NCBI RefSeq assembly: GCF_014196925.1
Contig: NZ_JACIEN010000003.1
Location: forward strand, 62,001-126,000
Direction: 5' to 3'
DNA length: 64,000 bases
Origin: Chelatococcus caeni
Lineage (GTDB): Bacteria; Pseudomonadota; Alphaproteobacteria; Rhizobiales; Beijerinckiaceae
The notes under the pieces are model-generated. The model had not been told where the DNA came from, made no database searches, and worked only from the letters and a program-made list of their open reading frames with translations. The position numbers and the translations under genes are program-made. Of this stretch, positions 7,380 through 15,225 are shown in pieces (the first letter of the stretch is position 1; each line of letters begins with the position of its first letter).

Positions 7380-7682
7380 CTACACCGTCGGCAGCACCGT
7401 GAACCCATCCGCCGCGCTCCCCGGCGCGAGCGCGCTCCCCGTTTCGTCATAGCGCTCGATGGCCTCGACCCGCGCACCGAGCGGCCCCGCGCGGCAAGCC
7501 GCGAGCATCGCCTCCACGGCATCGGCCGGCCCGGCGAAGACCGCCTCGACGAAGCCCTCGCGCCGGTTGCGCACCCAGCCCGCAAGCCCCCGCGCCCCCG
7601 CCTCGCGCGCCGTCCAAGCCCGATAGCCGACGCCCTGCACGCGACCCTTGATAACGGCATGGACGATGACGCGGGAGGTCAT
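7380..7682 (-). CDS. acyP: Acylphosphatase
   Basis: This 100-residue protein hydrolyses acyl phosphates. The diagnostic motif GRVQGVGYRAWT near residue 13 carries the catalytic Arg of the family. WVRNRREGFVEAVFAG follows, with the conserved Asn in the position of the second catalytic residue. Its length is typical. It converges on the thioredoxin gene with a 12-base gap. Confidence 0.93.
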   Translation of the reverse strand: MTSRVIVHAVIKGRVQGVGYRAWTAREAGARGLAGWVRNRREGFVEAVFAGPADAVEAMLAACRAGPLGARVEAIERYDETGSALAPGSAADGFTVLPTV

Positions 7683-7778
7683 GGCTCTCGGCTCGATCTC
7701 GTCTGCATCGTCACAGCGTAGCAGGCGCTCCTTGCGGCACCAATCCCGCCATCACCTCGCAGCGTAGGATTTTTTTCA

Positions 7779-7806
7779 TTGACCGGCCAAATTTGTTCCC
7801 TATATG
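7779..7806 (+). promoter_or_regulatory. Candidate promoter of the beta-helix protein gene
   Basis: TTGACC (7779-7784), a 16-base spacer and TATATG (7801-7806) sit in an unusually AT-rich stretch preceded by seven T residues. The ATG is 31 bases downstream, with CAGGAG in between. Confidence 0.5.
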
Positions 7807-7837
7807 TTCCTATCGCCATCCAAACAGGAGTTGCTTC

Positions 7838-9238
7838 ATGACCGCCACGTCCTTGAACGCTGCCGATTTCGGCCTCACGCCCGGCGCCTCCTCCGATCAG
7901 TCGAATATTCTGAACACAGCCATTGATGCAGCTGCCACGCAGCGGCTACCGCTGTTCATCCCGGCCGGCACCTATCGGATCACCGAAGCTGTGGTCGACA
8001 AGGCGGTCGAGATCTATGCCCAATCGGGCAGCGCGGCCTTCATCCCGGTCAGCGGGAGCGAGACCTGCCGCTTTGCCATCGCACCCGCATCCGGCCGGCT
8101 CGCCGATGTAACGCTGCGAGGCCTGCGGATCGACGGCCAGCACGCACCATTTCCGAACGGATACGGCACTCCCGGCCTGATCAACGCAAGCAAGTGCGAT
8201 CGCCTGCAGATCATTGATTGCCAGGTCGTCAACTCCGGTGCCAGTGGCCTCTTCCTCTGGCAATGCGGCGGACGCGTCCAAGGCTGTGAAGCCAACGGCA
8301 ACGCTTCGCGCGGCATTTTCTCCGTCGATGCCACGGGGCTCAGCATTCTGTCCAACCGCCTCGACGGCAATCAGGACAATGGCATCGCCGTCTGGCGGTA
8401 CAGCATCGGTCGGGACGGCACCATCGTGCGCGGCAATCGGATCCGCAACACCGGCAACGTCTCGGGCGGCACCGGTCAGTATGGGAACGGATTCTCATCC
8501 TACCGCGCCAACAATCTAATCGTCGCGGAAAACGAAATCACCTCCTCCGCTTTTTCCGCCATCCGGCTGAACAGCTGCAGCGCCAGCCAGGTGATCAACA
8601 ACCAGTGCTTCGATGCACCGGAGGTCGCGATCTATGTCGAGGCACCGAACGGCTCCAGCAATCCCGCCATCGTCTATGACGGAGGCATCGTGTCGGGCAA
8701 TATCGTCGATCTCTGCGGGGTCGGCATTTCCGTCACCAATGTGGATGCCGGCGGCCGCCGTGCCGTCGTCGCCAACAATCAGGTGACCCGGGCGCGCAAC
8801 AACACGATTACCTATCCGGGCGGTTCATATCAGACCTATGGAAAAGGCATCGGCGGCCAAGGCGACGTACTGATCACCGGCAATATGGTCGAGGATGTGG
8901 AGGCCTTCGGAATCTCGGTGTTCCCGACCAACGTCAACAGCGGGAAGCTCGGCAACCAGAAGATCTTCGATTCGGTCACGGGCAATACGGTCAAGAAGTG
9001 CGGCGGTGGCATTGCACTGGTCAACAGCGATGCCAACCATGGACGCATTCTGGTCGGCGGCAATATCATCAACGATTACAAGACCGACGGCAGTGGTGTG
9101 TCCGGCGCCATCGTTCGGGCTACCTATAATGGCGCGACGGACAGCGTGCAGCGGGTTCCCGGTTCGCCGGATCTCGGAAATGACACGACGTCGAGCTTGA
9201 GCAACGTCGTCCTTTACCGCAACTACGCCTTCAACTGA
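7838..9238 (+). CDS. Right-handed parallel beta-helix repeat protein (TIGR03808-like)
   Basis: This is a 466-residue protein with a pectate-lyase-3-type opening (NAADFGLTPGASSDQSNILNTA, read as two stretches) followed by the loop PAGTYRIT. About ten helix turns rich in Asn, Gly and Val follow, such as VSGNIVDLCG, ITGNMVEDVE and VGGNIINDYK. The pattern resembles TIGR03808, a Rhizobiales family usually carrying a twin-arginine signal. No signal peptide is visible here, although a start upstream cannot be excluded. CAGGAG 7 bases before the ATG fixes the start. Base and codon use look less GC-biased than the neighbours, which suggests transfer or unusual selection. Enzyme activity and location are unknown. 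Confidence 0.75.
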   Translation: MTATSLNAADFGLTPGASSDQSNILNTAIDAAATQRLPLFIPAGTYRITEAVVDKAVEIYAQSGSAAFIPVSGSETCRFAIAPASGRLADVTLRGLRIDGQHAPFPNGYGTPGLINASKCDRLQIIDCQVVNSGASGLFLWQCGGRVQGCEANGNASRGIFSVDATGLSILSNRLDGNQDNGIAVWRYSIGRDGTIVRGNRIRNTGNVSGGTGQYGNGFSSYRANNLIVAENEITSSAFSAIRLNSCSASQVINNQCFDAPEVAIYVEAPNGSSNPAIVYDGGIVSGNIVDLCGVGISVTNVDAGGRRAVVANNQVTRARNNTITYPGGSYQTYGKGIGGQGDVLITGNMVEDVEAFGISVFPTNVNSGKLGNQKIFDSVTGNTVKKCGGGIALVNSDANHGRILVGGNIINDYKTDGSGVSGAIVRATYNGATDSVQRVPGSPDLGNDTTSSLSNVVLYRNYAFN

Positions 9239-9245
9239 TGGACTT

Positions 9246-9274
9246 GCGCATGGGCTGCTCTGCAGCCCATGCGC
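9246..9274. terminator. Hairpin between convergent genes
   Basis: GCGCATGGGCTGC (9246-9258), a 3-base loop and GCAGCCCATGCGC (9262-9274) make a perfect 13-bp stem. It stands 7 bases after the beta-helix gene stop and 3 bases before the pccA stop. There is no T tract, so it may act as a bidirectional barrier. Confidence 0.6.
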
Positions 9275-9277
9275 CCC

Positions 9278-11281
9278 TCACGAAAACTCCAGAATCACCG
9301 CATCCACCGCGAGGCTGTCGCCCTCCTTGGCGTGGATCTTCGCGACGGTGCCGTCGCGCTCGGCCTTGAGCACGTTCTCCATCTTCATCGCCTCGACGAT
9401 GGCGAGCGTCTCGCCGGCCTTGACCTCCTGGCCCTCGGCGACGGCGATGGCCTTGACGAGGCCGGGCATGGGGCAGAGCAGCTGCTTCGAGGTGTCGGCC
9501 GCCACCTTTTCCGGCATCAGGGCGGCAAGCTCGGCCTCGCGCCGGGTATAGACGCGCGCCTCCGTCGCCGTGCCCGCATGGGCGAGCGCCACGCCGTTGA
9601 GGATCGGCCGCACCTGCACCGCGATCGCCTTGCCGTCGACGCGGCCCTGCCACACCGGCTCGCCGGGGCGCCAGGACGAGGCGACGGCAACCGTGCGCCC
9701 GTCGGCGAAGGCGAGAACGAGAGCTCCGTCCCTGTCGTCGATGGTGAGCGGGACGGCCTCGCGGCCCAGCATCACCACCCGCTCGCGCTCGAACCTGACG
9801 GGCTTGGCCGAGCGCAGCTGGCCCGAGATGCGGCGCTTGCGCTCGTTGAACAGATGGTCAATGGCCGCCGCCACCGCCGCAAGATGGATGGCGACCTCCC
9901 CTTCCGGCTTCGGCATGGCGAAACCCTCGGGAAACTCCTCGGCGATGAAGCCTGTCGACAGGTGCCCCTCCTGCCAGCGCGGATGGGCCATCAGCGCCGA
10001 GAGGAAGGGGATGTTGTGGCGGATGCCGTCGATGGCGAAGGCATCGAGCGCCCGCTGCTGGGCCGCGATGGCGGCCGCGCGCGTCGGCGCGTGGGTGATC
10101 AGCTTGGCGATCATCGGGTCGTAGTAGATGGAGATCTCACCCCCCTCCACGACGCCCGTGTCGTTGCGCACCCGCGCCCCGTCCGCCTCGCCCTCGGCCG
10201 GCGGGCGATAGGTGACGAGCCGGCCCGTCGAGGGCAGGAAGCCGCGCGTCGGGTCCTCGGCATAGACGCGGCTCTCGACGGCCCAGCCGTCGAGCCGGAT
10301 GTCTTCCTGCGAAAAGCGCAGCTTCTCGCCGGCGGCGATGCGGATCATCTCCTCGACGAGGTCGATGCCGGTGACCATCTCGGTCACCGGATGCTCCACC
10401 TGCAGGCGGGTGTTCATCTCGAGGAAGTAGAAGGAGCGGTCCTGGCCCGCCACGAACTCGACCGTGCCGGCCGAGTCGTAGTTCACCGCCTTGGCGAGCG
10501 CCACCGCCTGCTCGCCCATCCTGCGGCGCGTCGCCTCGTCGAGCAGCGGCGAGGGCGCCTCCTCGATGACCTTCTGGTTGCGGCGCTGGATGGAGCACTC
10601 GCGCTCGCCGAGATAGACGACGTTGCCGTGCTTGTCGCCGATGACCTGGATCTCGACGTGGCGCGGATCGGTGATGAACTTTTCCACGAACACCCGGTCG
10701 TCGCCGAAGGAGGACGCCGCCTCCGAGCGGGCGCGGGCGAAGCCCTCCGCCACCTCGGCCGCCGAATAGGCGATGCGCATGCCCTTGCCGCCGCCACCGG
10801 CAGAGGCCTTGATCATGACCGGATAGCCGATGTCGTCGGCGATCCTCACCGCCTCCTCCGGGCTCTCGATGACGCCGAGGAAGCCCGGCACGGTCGAGAC
10901 CTTCGCGGCATTGGCGAACTTCTTCGATTCGATCTTGTCGCCCATGGCCTCGATGGCCTTGGGATTGGGCCCGATGAAGGTGATGCCGGCGCTTGCCAGC
11001 GCCTCGGCGAAGGCCGCCCGCTCGGACAGGAAGCCGTAGCCCGGATGCACGGCCTCGGCTCCGGTCTGCCGGCACGCCTCGACGATCTTCTCGATGACGA
11101 GATAGGACTGGGCAGCGGGCGCCGGCCCGACGAAGACGGCCTCGTCGGCCATCTCCACATGCAGCGCGTCCCTGTCCGCTTCGGAGAACACCGCCACCGT
11201 CCCGATGCCCATGCGACGCGCCGTCTTGATGACCCGGCAGGCGATCTCGCCGCGATTGGCAATCAGGATCTTCGAGAACAT
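9278..11281 (-). CDS. pccA: Propionyl-CoA (acyl-CoA) carboxylase alpha subunit: biotin carboxylase plus biotin carrier
   Basis: This subunit carboxylates its own biotin with ATP and bicarbonate, then hands the carboxyl group to the beta subunit to make methylmalonyl-CoA. Domains in order: biotin carboxylase N-terminal domain (MFSKILIANRGEIACRVI), ATP-grasp domain with GGGGKGMR and the EMNTRLQVEHPVTE motif, C-terminal carboxylase domain, a linker typical of PccA, and the biotinyl domain with AMKMEN near residue 630. The length of 667 fits PccA. Its partner pccB is encoded 5.3 kb away, after six intervening genes. A good promoter lies immediately upstream. Role in the PHA-linked propionyl-CoA/methylmalonyl route is inference. 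Confidence 0.93.
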   Translation of the reverse strand: MFSKILIANRGEIACRVIKTARRMGIGTVAVFSEADRDALHVEMADEAVFVGPAPAAQSYLVIEKIVEACRQTGAEAVHPGYGFLSERAAFAEALASAGITFIGPNPKAIEAMGDKIESKKFANAAKVSTVPGFLGVIESPEEAVRIADDIGYPVMIKASAGGGGKGMRIAYSAAEVAEGFARARSEAASSFGDDRVFVEKFITDPRHVEIQVIGDKHGNVVYLGERECSIQRRNQKVIEEAPSPLLDEATRRRMGEQAVALAKAVNYDSAGTVEFVAGQDRSFYFLEMNTRLQVEHPVTEMVTGIDLVEEMIRIAAGEKLRFSQEDIRLDGWAVESRVYAEDPTRGFLPSTGRLVTYRPPAEGEADGARVRNDTGVVEGGEISIYYDPMIAKLITHAPTRAAAIAAQQRALDAFAIDGIRHNIPFLSALMAHPRWQEGHLSTGFIAEEFPEGFAMPKPEGEVAIHLAAVAAAIDHLFNERKRRISGQLRSAKPVRFERERVVMLGREAVPLTIDDRDGALVLAFADGRTVAVASSWRPGEPVWQGRVDGKAIAVQVRPILNGVALAHAGTATEARVYTRREAELAALMPEKVAADTSKQLLCPMPGLVKAIAVAEGQEVKAGETLAIVEAMKMENVLKAERDGTVAKIHAKEGDSLAVDAVILEFS

Positions 11282-11314
11282 GGACGCTTCCCTGATGATC
11301 GTTTCCCCTCTCCG

Positions 11315-11343
11315 CTTCTAGACGAGAGCGTCGGGGGCGACAA
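11315..11343 (-). promoter_or_regulatory. Candidate sigma-70-like promoter for pccA
   Basis: TTGTCG (11343-11338), a 17-base spacer and TAGAAG (11320-11315) are followed by the pccA ATG 33 bases on. Matches are 4 of 6 in each box. Confidence 0.5.
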
Positions 11344-11363
11344 TTGCGGCGAAAGACGGATGC

Positions 11364-12653
11364 TCATCCGGGCATTTGTGCAGAGGCGGCGAGAAGCCCG
11401 GCGGCGAGCGCGGCAAGCGCGAGGAGGGATACGAGGCTGAAGCGCCCGGCATAGGCCGCCCCGCCCAGCGTCGCGGCATAGACGCACTTGGCGATCGTGT
11501 TGCTGCCGACGGCGATGGCGATGGCGATTGCCCCCGCGCTGAGGGCGAGCCGGTCGGGCACGAGGCCGGAGACGCCGAGCGACACCGCATCGACATCGGC
11601 AAGGCCCGAGACGGCGGCAACGGCATAGACACCGACGGCACCGAGATGCTCGGCCGCCAGATCGCCCACCACGCGCACGAAGGCGAGCAGCGCGGCGAGC
11701 TTCAGCACCTCGCCGAGCTCGAACGGGTTGCCGCCTTCGGGGGCGGCCGATGGCGCCGGCGCCCCCTCCCGGCGGGCGAGCAGCCAGGCGCCGGCGACGA
11801 GCACGGCGGCTCCGAGCCCGAGGCCCGGCACCAGCAGCCGGCCGAGTTCAGGCGCCACCACCGTGACGATGACGGCCGTGCGGATGAAGGACACCGCCCC
11901 CGCCGCGAGCGCGCCGGCGGCAAGCGGCAGCGCCGCCTCCCCCGCCCGGGCGAGCCGGGCATTGGCGAGCGTCACCGCCGTGGAGGATACGAGCCCGCCG
12001 GTGGCACCGGCGACGAGCCGGCCACGTTCAGCGCCGAAGAGCTGCACCGCGACATAGCCGAGAAAGGACACGCCGGCGAGGATGATGGCGAGCAGCCAGA
12101 CCCGCGCCGGGTTGAGCCCCATGAGCTGCGGCAGCGGCTCGTCGGGGATGAGCGGCAGCGCCACGAAGGTCATGACGGCGAGCACGATGGCGGAGCGCAG
12201 CTCGCTCCAGCGCATGCGCCGCAGCAGCGCGTGCAGCACCTCGCGGCTGGCGAGAAGCGCCGTCATGACGACGGCCGCGGCCCCTGCGAAGGCGGGATCG
12301 CCGAGGACGGCGAGTGCCCCGAGCGCGAAGGTCGCCTGCCCCGCGACGACGCCCGTGACGCTGAAATTGGCGTCGGCCTCGGCCTCGCGGCGCTTGAACG
12401 TGATGAGCGCGGCCGACAGTACGGCGAGCGCGGCCATGAGGACGATCGCCGCCACCGGCGCGTTCTGCGGCGCCAGCGCCTGCGCCATGATCGCCGCGAT
12501 ACCGCCGAAGAAGCCGAACAGCGCGAAGGTGCGCACGCCTGCGGTGCGGCTGCCGGCCGGCGCGTCACGCTCGCGCCAGTGGCGCTCGATGCCAACGAGA
12601 AGGCCCACGGCGAGGGACACCGCGAGCCTGTAGAAGAGATCGTTGAGGTCCAT
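11364..12653 (-). CDS. MgtC/SapB family membrane protein with DUF4010 domain
   Basis: This 429-residue inner-membrane protein has an MgtC-like N-terminal half with the family pattern RLAVSLAVGLLVGIERHW and AGVRTFALFGFFGG, and a C-terminal DUF4010 half. About a dozen hydrophobic segments are visible. MgtC proteins are linked to magnesium limitation and modulation of ATP synthase; the MgtC-DUF4010 fusion has no established function. It lies 80 bases upstream of pccA on the same strand, with the pccA promoter in the gap, so it may be transcribed separately. Confidence 0.85.
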   Translation of the reverse strand: MDLNDLFYRLAVSLAVGLLVGIERHWRERDAPAGSRTAGVRTFALFGFFGGIAAIMAQALAPQNAPVAAIVLMAALAVLSAALITFKRREAEADANFSVTGVVAGQATFALGALAVLGDPAFAGAAAVVMTALLASREVLHALLRRMRWSELRSAIVLAVMTFVALPLIPDEPLPQLMGLNPARVWLLAIILAGVSFLGYVAVQLFGAERGRLVAGATGGLVSSTAVTLANARLARAGEAALPLAAGALAAGAVSFIRTAVIVTVVAPELGRLLVPGLGLGAAVLVAGAWLLARREGAPAPSAAPEGGNPFELGEVLKLAALLAFVRVVGDLAAEHLGAVGVYAVAAVSGLADVDAVSLGVSGLVPDRLALSAGAIAIAIAVGSNTIAKCVYAATLGGAAYAGRFSLVSLLALAALAAGLLAASAQMPG

Positions 12654-12712
12654 GCGCAGACTGCGTCATTGCGCGCATGGCTTGTAAAGGGAAATGATGC
12701 GCACGCTGCCGT

Positions 12713-13168
12713 TCAGGCCGCGGCGAAGCGGCGCGGCATGGCCTTCGCCGGCTCGCCCACAGCCCGGCGCAGGCGGTTGCCCTGGCCGCGCAGCAGGAAG
12801 GCGAGCAGCACCTCGTCCACCTGCTGGGCCTCGCGCACCACCTCCATGCCGATGCGCAGCGCGTTGACCGTCGGTCCGCCGCCGGCGCCGAGCGAGGTGA
12901 CCAGCCAGTGCGCATCCTCGCCGCGCACGATGCCGGTGGGACGCTCGCCCCAAACGACGAAATCGACCACCATCGCCACGAGGCAATCGGCGAAGGATGC
13001 ATCCTGATCCTTCACCGCGCGGTCGAGCGCGATCAGCACATCGGCTTCTTCGCGAAATGCGATGCCATCCGGCAAGATCTCACGCTGCAGATGCGCCACG
13101 TCCTTCGCAGTAATGCGCTGACGGTCGAGGATCTCGTCGACGAAACGGAAGAAGTTCTTGTTGAGCAT
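12713..13168 (-). CDS. Conserved hypothetical protein, 151 aa
   Basis: I do not recognise a named family. The ATG at 13168 (MLNKNFFRFVDEIL) is preceded by GGGGAGG, 9 bases upstream, which is a strong ribosome binding site. The protein is soluble and mostly helical by composition, with an acidic middle (REEADVLIALDRAVKDQDAS), the motif DFVVWGERPTG, and a basic C-terminus. No signal peptide or membrane segment is visible. It is divergent from the dioxygenase gene and upstream of the MgtC gene. Confidence 0.7.
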   Translation of the reverse strand: MLNKNFFRFVDEILDRQRITAKDVAHLQREILPDGIAFREEADVLIALDRAVKDQDASFADCLVAMVVDFVVWGERPTGIVRGEDAHWLVTSLGAGGGPTVNALRIGMEVVREAQQVDEVLLAFLLRGQGNRLRRAVGEPAKAMPRRFAAA

Positions 13169-13459
13169 TGTTTGACGCCTCCCCGGCATTCTTTGCGCCG
13201 GTGTGATTGCTTCCTGTCACGAACGATCCTGCGCCCAACCACTCGCCAAGTTCTTAACGGCCAATCGTGAATCTTTGTTCAGGTTAAGCGTTGTTGACGG
13301 CCCGTGGTTGACGGAAAATCACCGTCATCGGTGCAACTGTCGCCATCATGCCGAGGTTCCCGTCTTGCAGCGGTGCAAGAGGCATTTGCGCGGCTAGGGA
13401 TTTGCGCTGCCGTCGCCATCTGGCAGCAAGAGCGGCAACAGCAGCCAGGGAGCAGAGCC
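13169..13459. promoter_or_regulatory. Divergent promoter region with TTGACGG repeats
   Basis: This 291-base region separates the unknown gene (minus) from the dioxygenase (plus). TTGACGG occurs twice in direct order (13294-13300 and 13308-13314). The second copy also forms an inverted repeat with CCGTCA (13322-13327). Such an arrangement suits a dimeric regulator, but no regulator gene is adjacent. Confidence 0.35.
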
Positions 13460-14389
13460 ATGGCACGTTCGGCAGGCATTCACCACGTCACCGCGATCGC
13501 GAGCGACCCGCGGCGCAACCTCGACTTCTACACCCGCGTTCTCGGGCTGCGCTTCGTCAAGAAGACGGTGAATTTCGACGATCCCAGCACCTACCACTTC
13601 TATTTCGGCGACGAGGAGGGCAACCCCGGCACCATCCTCACCTTCTTCCCGTGGTCGCACGTGGCGCCGGGACGGCCGGGCGTCGGCCAGACGCTGGAAA
13701 CCGCCTTCCTCATCCCCGAGGAGGCGCTCGGCTTCTGGACGGAGCGGCTCATTACCCTCGGCGTCACGCACGAGGCGCCCACGAGGCGCTTCGACCGCAC
13801 GGTCCTGCCGTTCCGGGATCCCGACGGCATGCGCCTGGCGCTCGTCGCGACGCCTGGCCTCGTCGGGAAGGCCTGGACGACGGGCGACATCCCGGCCGAG
13901 GTCGCCATCCGCGGCTTCGCGGGCGTGACGCTGCTCGTCGACCGGCCGGAGCCGACGGCGGCGGTCTTGACCGAGGTCTTCGGCTTCGTGGAAGCCGGCC
14001 GCACGGAGAACCTCGTCCGCTACCGGGGCGAGGCCGAGGTCGGCGGCTATGTGGACCTGCGCATCGCCGGCGGCTTCCTGCCCGGCACCATGGGCGCCGG
14101 CTCGGTGCACCATGTCGCCTTCCGGGCCGCGGGCGACGCGGACCAGGCGGCGATGGCGAAGGCGCTGCGCGAGAAGCTCGGCATCGCCGCGACGGAGCAG
14201 AAGGAGCGCAACTATTTCCGCTCCGTCTATTTCCGGGAGCCCGGCGGCGTCATCTTCGAGATCGCCACCGACGATCCGGGCTTTGCCATCGACGAGAGCC
14301 TCGAGGCGCTCGGCACCTCCCTCAAGCTGCCGCCCTTCTACGAGAAGGACCGGGAGCGGATCGAGGCCGTCCTGCCCGCGCTCGACTGA
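13460..14389 (+). CDS. VOC-family ring-cleaving dioxygenase (hydroquinone-dioxygenase-like, MhqO/LinE type)
   Basis: This 309-residue protein carries two vicinal-oxygen-chelate modules. The first begins GIHHVTAIASDPRRNLDFYTRVLGLRFVKK and the second contains GSVHHVAFRA. Metal ligands are expected at the His of each HHV motif and at the Glu in PGGVIFEIATDDPGF. The start at 13460 has GGGAG 7 bases upstream. It is followed after 62 bases by an alpha/beta hydrolase gene, the same pairing seen in the MhqO/MhqD quinone-detoxification genes of Bacillus. Detoxification of hydroquinones or catechol-like compounds is therefore likely but not proved. Confidence 0.85.
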   Translation: MARSAGIHHVTAIASDPRRNLDFYTRVLGLRFVKKTVNFDDPSTYHFYFGDEEGNPGTILTFFPWSHVAPGRPGVGQTLETAFLIPEEALGFWTERLITLGVTHEAPTRRFDRTVLPFRDPDGMRLALVATPGLVGKAWTTGDIPAEVAIRGFAGVTLLVDRPEPTAAVLTEVFGFVEAGRTENLVRYRGEAEVGGYVDLRIAGGFLPGTMGAGSVHHVAFRAAGDADQAAMAKALREKLGIAATEQKERNYFRSVYFREPGGVIFEIATDDPGFAIDESLEALGTSLKLPPFYEKDRERIEAVLPALD

Positions 14390-14410
14390 GCCGGACCATC
14401 AACCCCGTGA

Positions 14411-14438
14411 GCCGTGCCCGCCCTCGCGCGGGCACGGC
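14411..14438. other. Hairpin between dioxygenase and esterase genes
   Basis: GCCGTGCCCGC (14411-14421) and GCGGGCACGGC (14428-14438) form a perfect 11-bp stem with a 6-base loop. It lies in the 62-base gap of a probable operon and ends 13 bases before the downstream ATG. No T tract follows, so mRNA stability or translational tuning is more likely than termination. Confidence 0.55.
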
Positions 14439-14451
14439 AGGAACAATTGCG

Positions 14452-15057
14452 ATGAGCGACTTCATCCATCACTACGAAGCCGGCGGCGCCGAGCGCCCGC
14501 CGCTCCTCCTGCTGCACGGCACGGGCGGCGACGAGCATGACCTCGTGCCGCTTGGCCGCACGCTCGCCCCCGGGGCGGCGCTCCTGTCGCCGCGCGGCAA
14601 GGTGCTGGAGAACGGCATGCCGCGCTTCTTCCGCCGCTTCGGCGAGGGGCGGTTCGACGTCGAGGACATCAAGCTCCGCGCGGCCGAGCTCGCCGCCTTC
14701 GTCGAGGAGGCCCGCGAGCGCTACGGCATCGCGCAGCCAATCGCGCTCGGCTTCTCCAACGGCGCCAACATCGCCGCGGCGATGCTGCTGCTCGCGCCGG
14801 AGGCGCTTGCCGGGGCCGTCCTCCTCAGGGTCATGACGCCGCTGGTGCCGGACGTGCTGCCGGACCTTGCCGGCAAGCCCGTGCTGATGCTGTCGGGTTC
14901 GGCCGATCCGATCGTCCCGGCCGACGATGCGGCGCGGCTCGCCGGCCTGCTGCGCGAGGCGGGCGCGACGGTGCAGCACCAGGTGCTGCCGGCCGGGCAC
15001 GGCCTGACGCAGGCGGACGTCAATCTCTCCGCACGCTGGCTGGCCGAGGCCGCTTGA
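14452..15057 (+). CDS. Alpha/beta hydrolase (phospholipase/carboxylesterase family, MhqD-like)
   Basis: This 201-residue serine esterase has LLLLHGTGGDEHDLV (oxyanion region), the nucleophile elbow GFSNGAN, the acid region SGSADPIVP and the His motif AGHGLT. The length is right for the carboxylesterase 2 family. It is cotranscribed with the upstream VOC dioxygenase and probably cleaves esters or ring-fission products of the same pathway. An intrinsic terminator follows 24 bases after the stop. Confidence 0.88.
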   Translation: MSDFIHHYEAGGAERPPLLLLHGTGGDEHDLVPLGRTLAPGAALLSPRGKVLENGMPRFFRRFGEGRFDVEDIKLRAAELAAFVEEARERYGIAQPIALGFSNGANIAAAMLLLAPEALAGAVLLRVMTPLVPDVLPDLAGKPVLMLSGSADPIVPADDAARLAGLLREAGATVQHQVLPAGHGLTQADVNLSARWLAEAA

Positions 15058-15081
15058 AGAGCCCTCGAAGGATAGGCAAGG

Positions 15082-15120
15082 CCCGAAGCGCGGATCGCCC
15101 CGCTTCGGGTCTTCCTTTTT
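15082..15120 (+). terminator. Intrinsic terminator after the dioxygenase-esterase operon
   Basis: CCCGAAGCG (15082-15090) and CGCTTCGGG (15101-15109) form a 9-bp stem with a 10-base loop, followed by TCTTCCTTTTT. Confidence 0.85.
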
Positions 15121-15225
15121 GCGCCCTCGCCGCCTCCGTCACCCGCAGCCTCGCGTCCCCTGCAAGGCTCGCCCGGCAGCCCTGACCCGCAGCCGCTTGC
15201 CAATCACCGAAGAGCAACGGAGTGT

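Noticed and set aside
9269-11440. 723-codon open frame opposite pccA
   Set aside because: Mirrors pccA codons, with His/Arg/Asp/Leu-rich composition and no recognisable motif.
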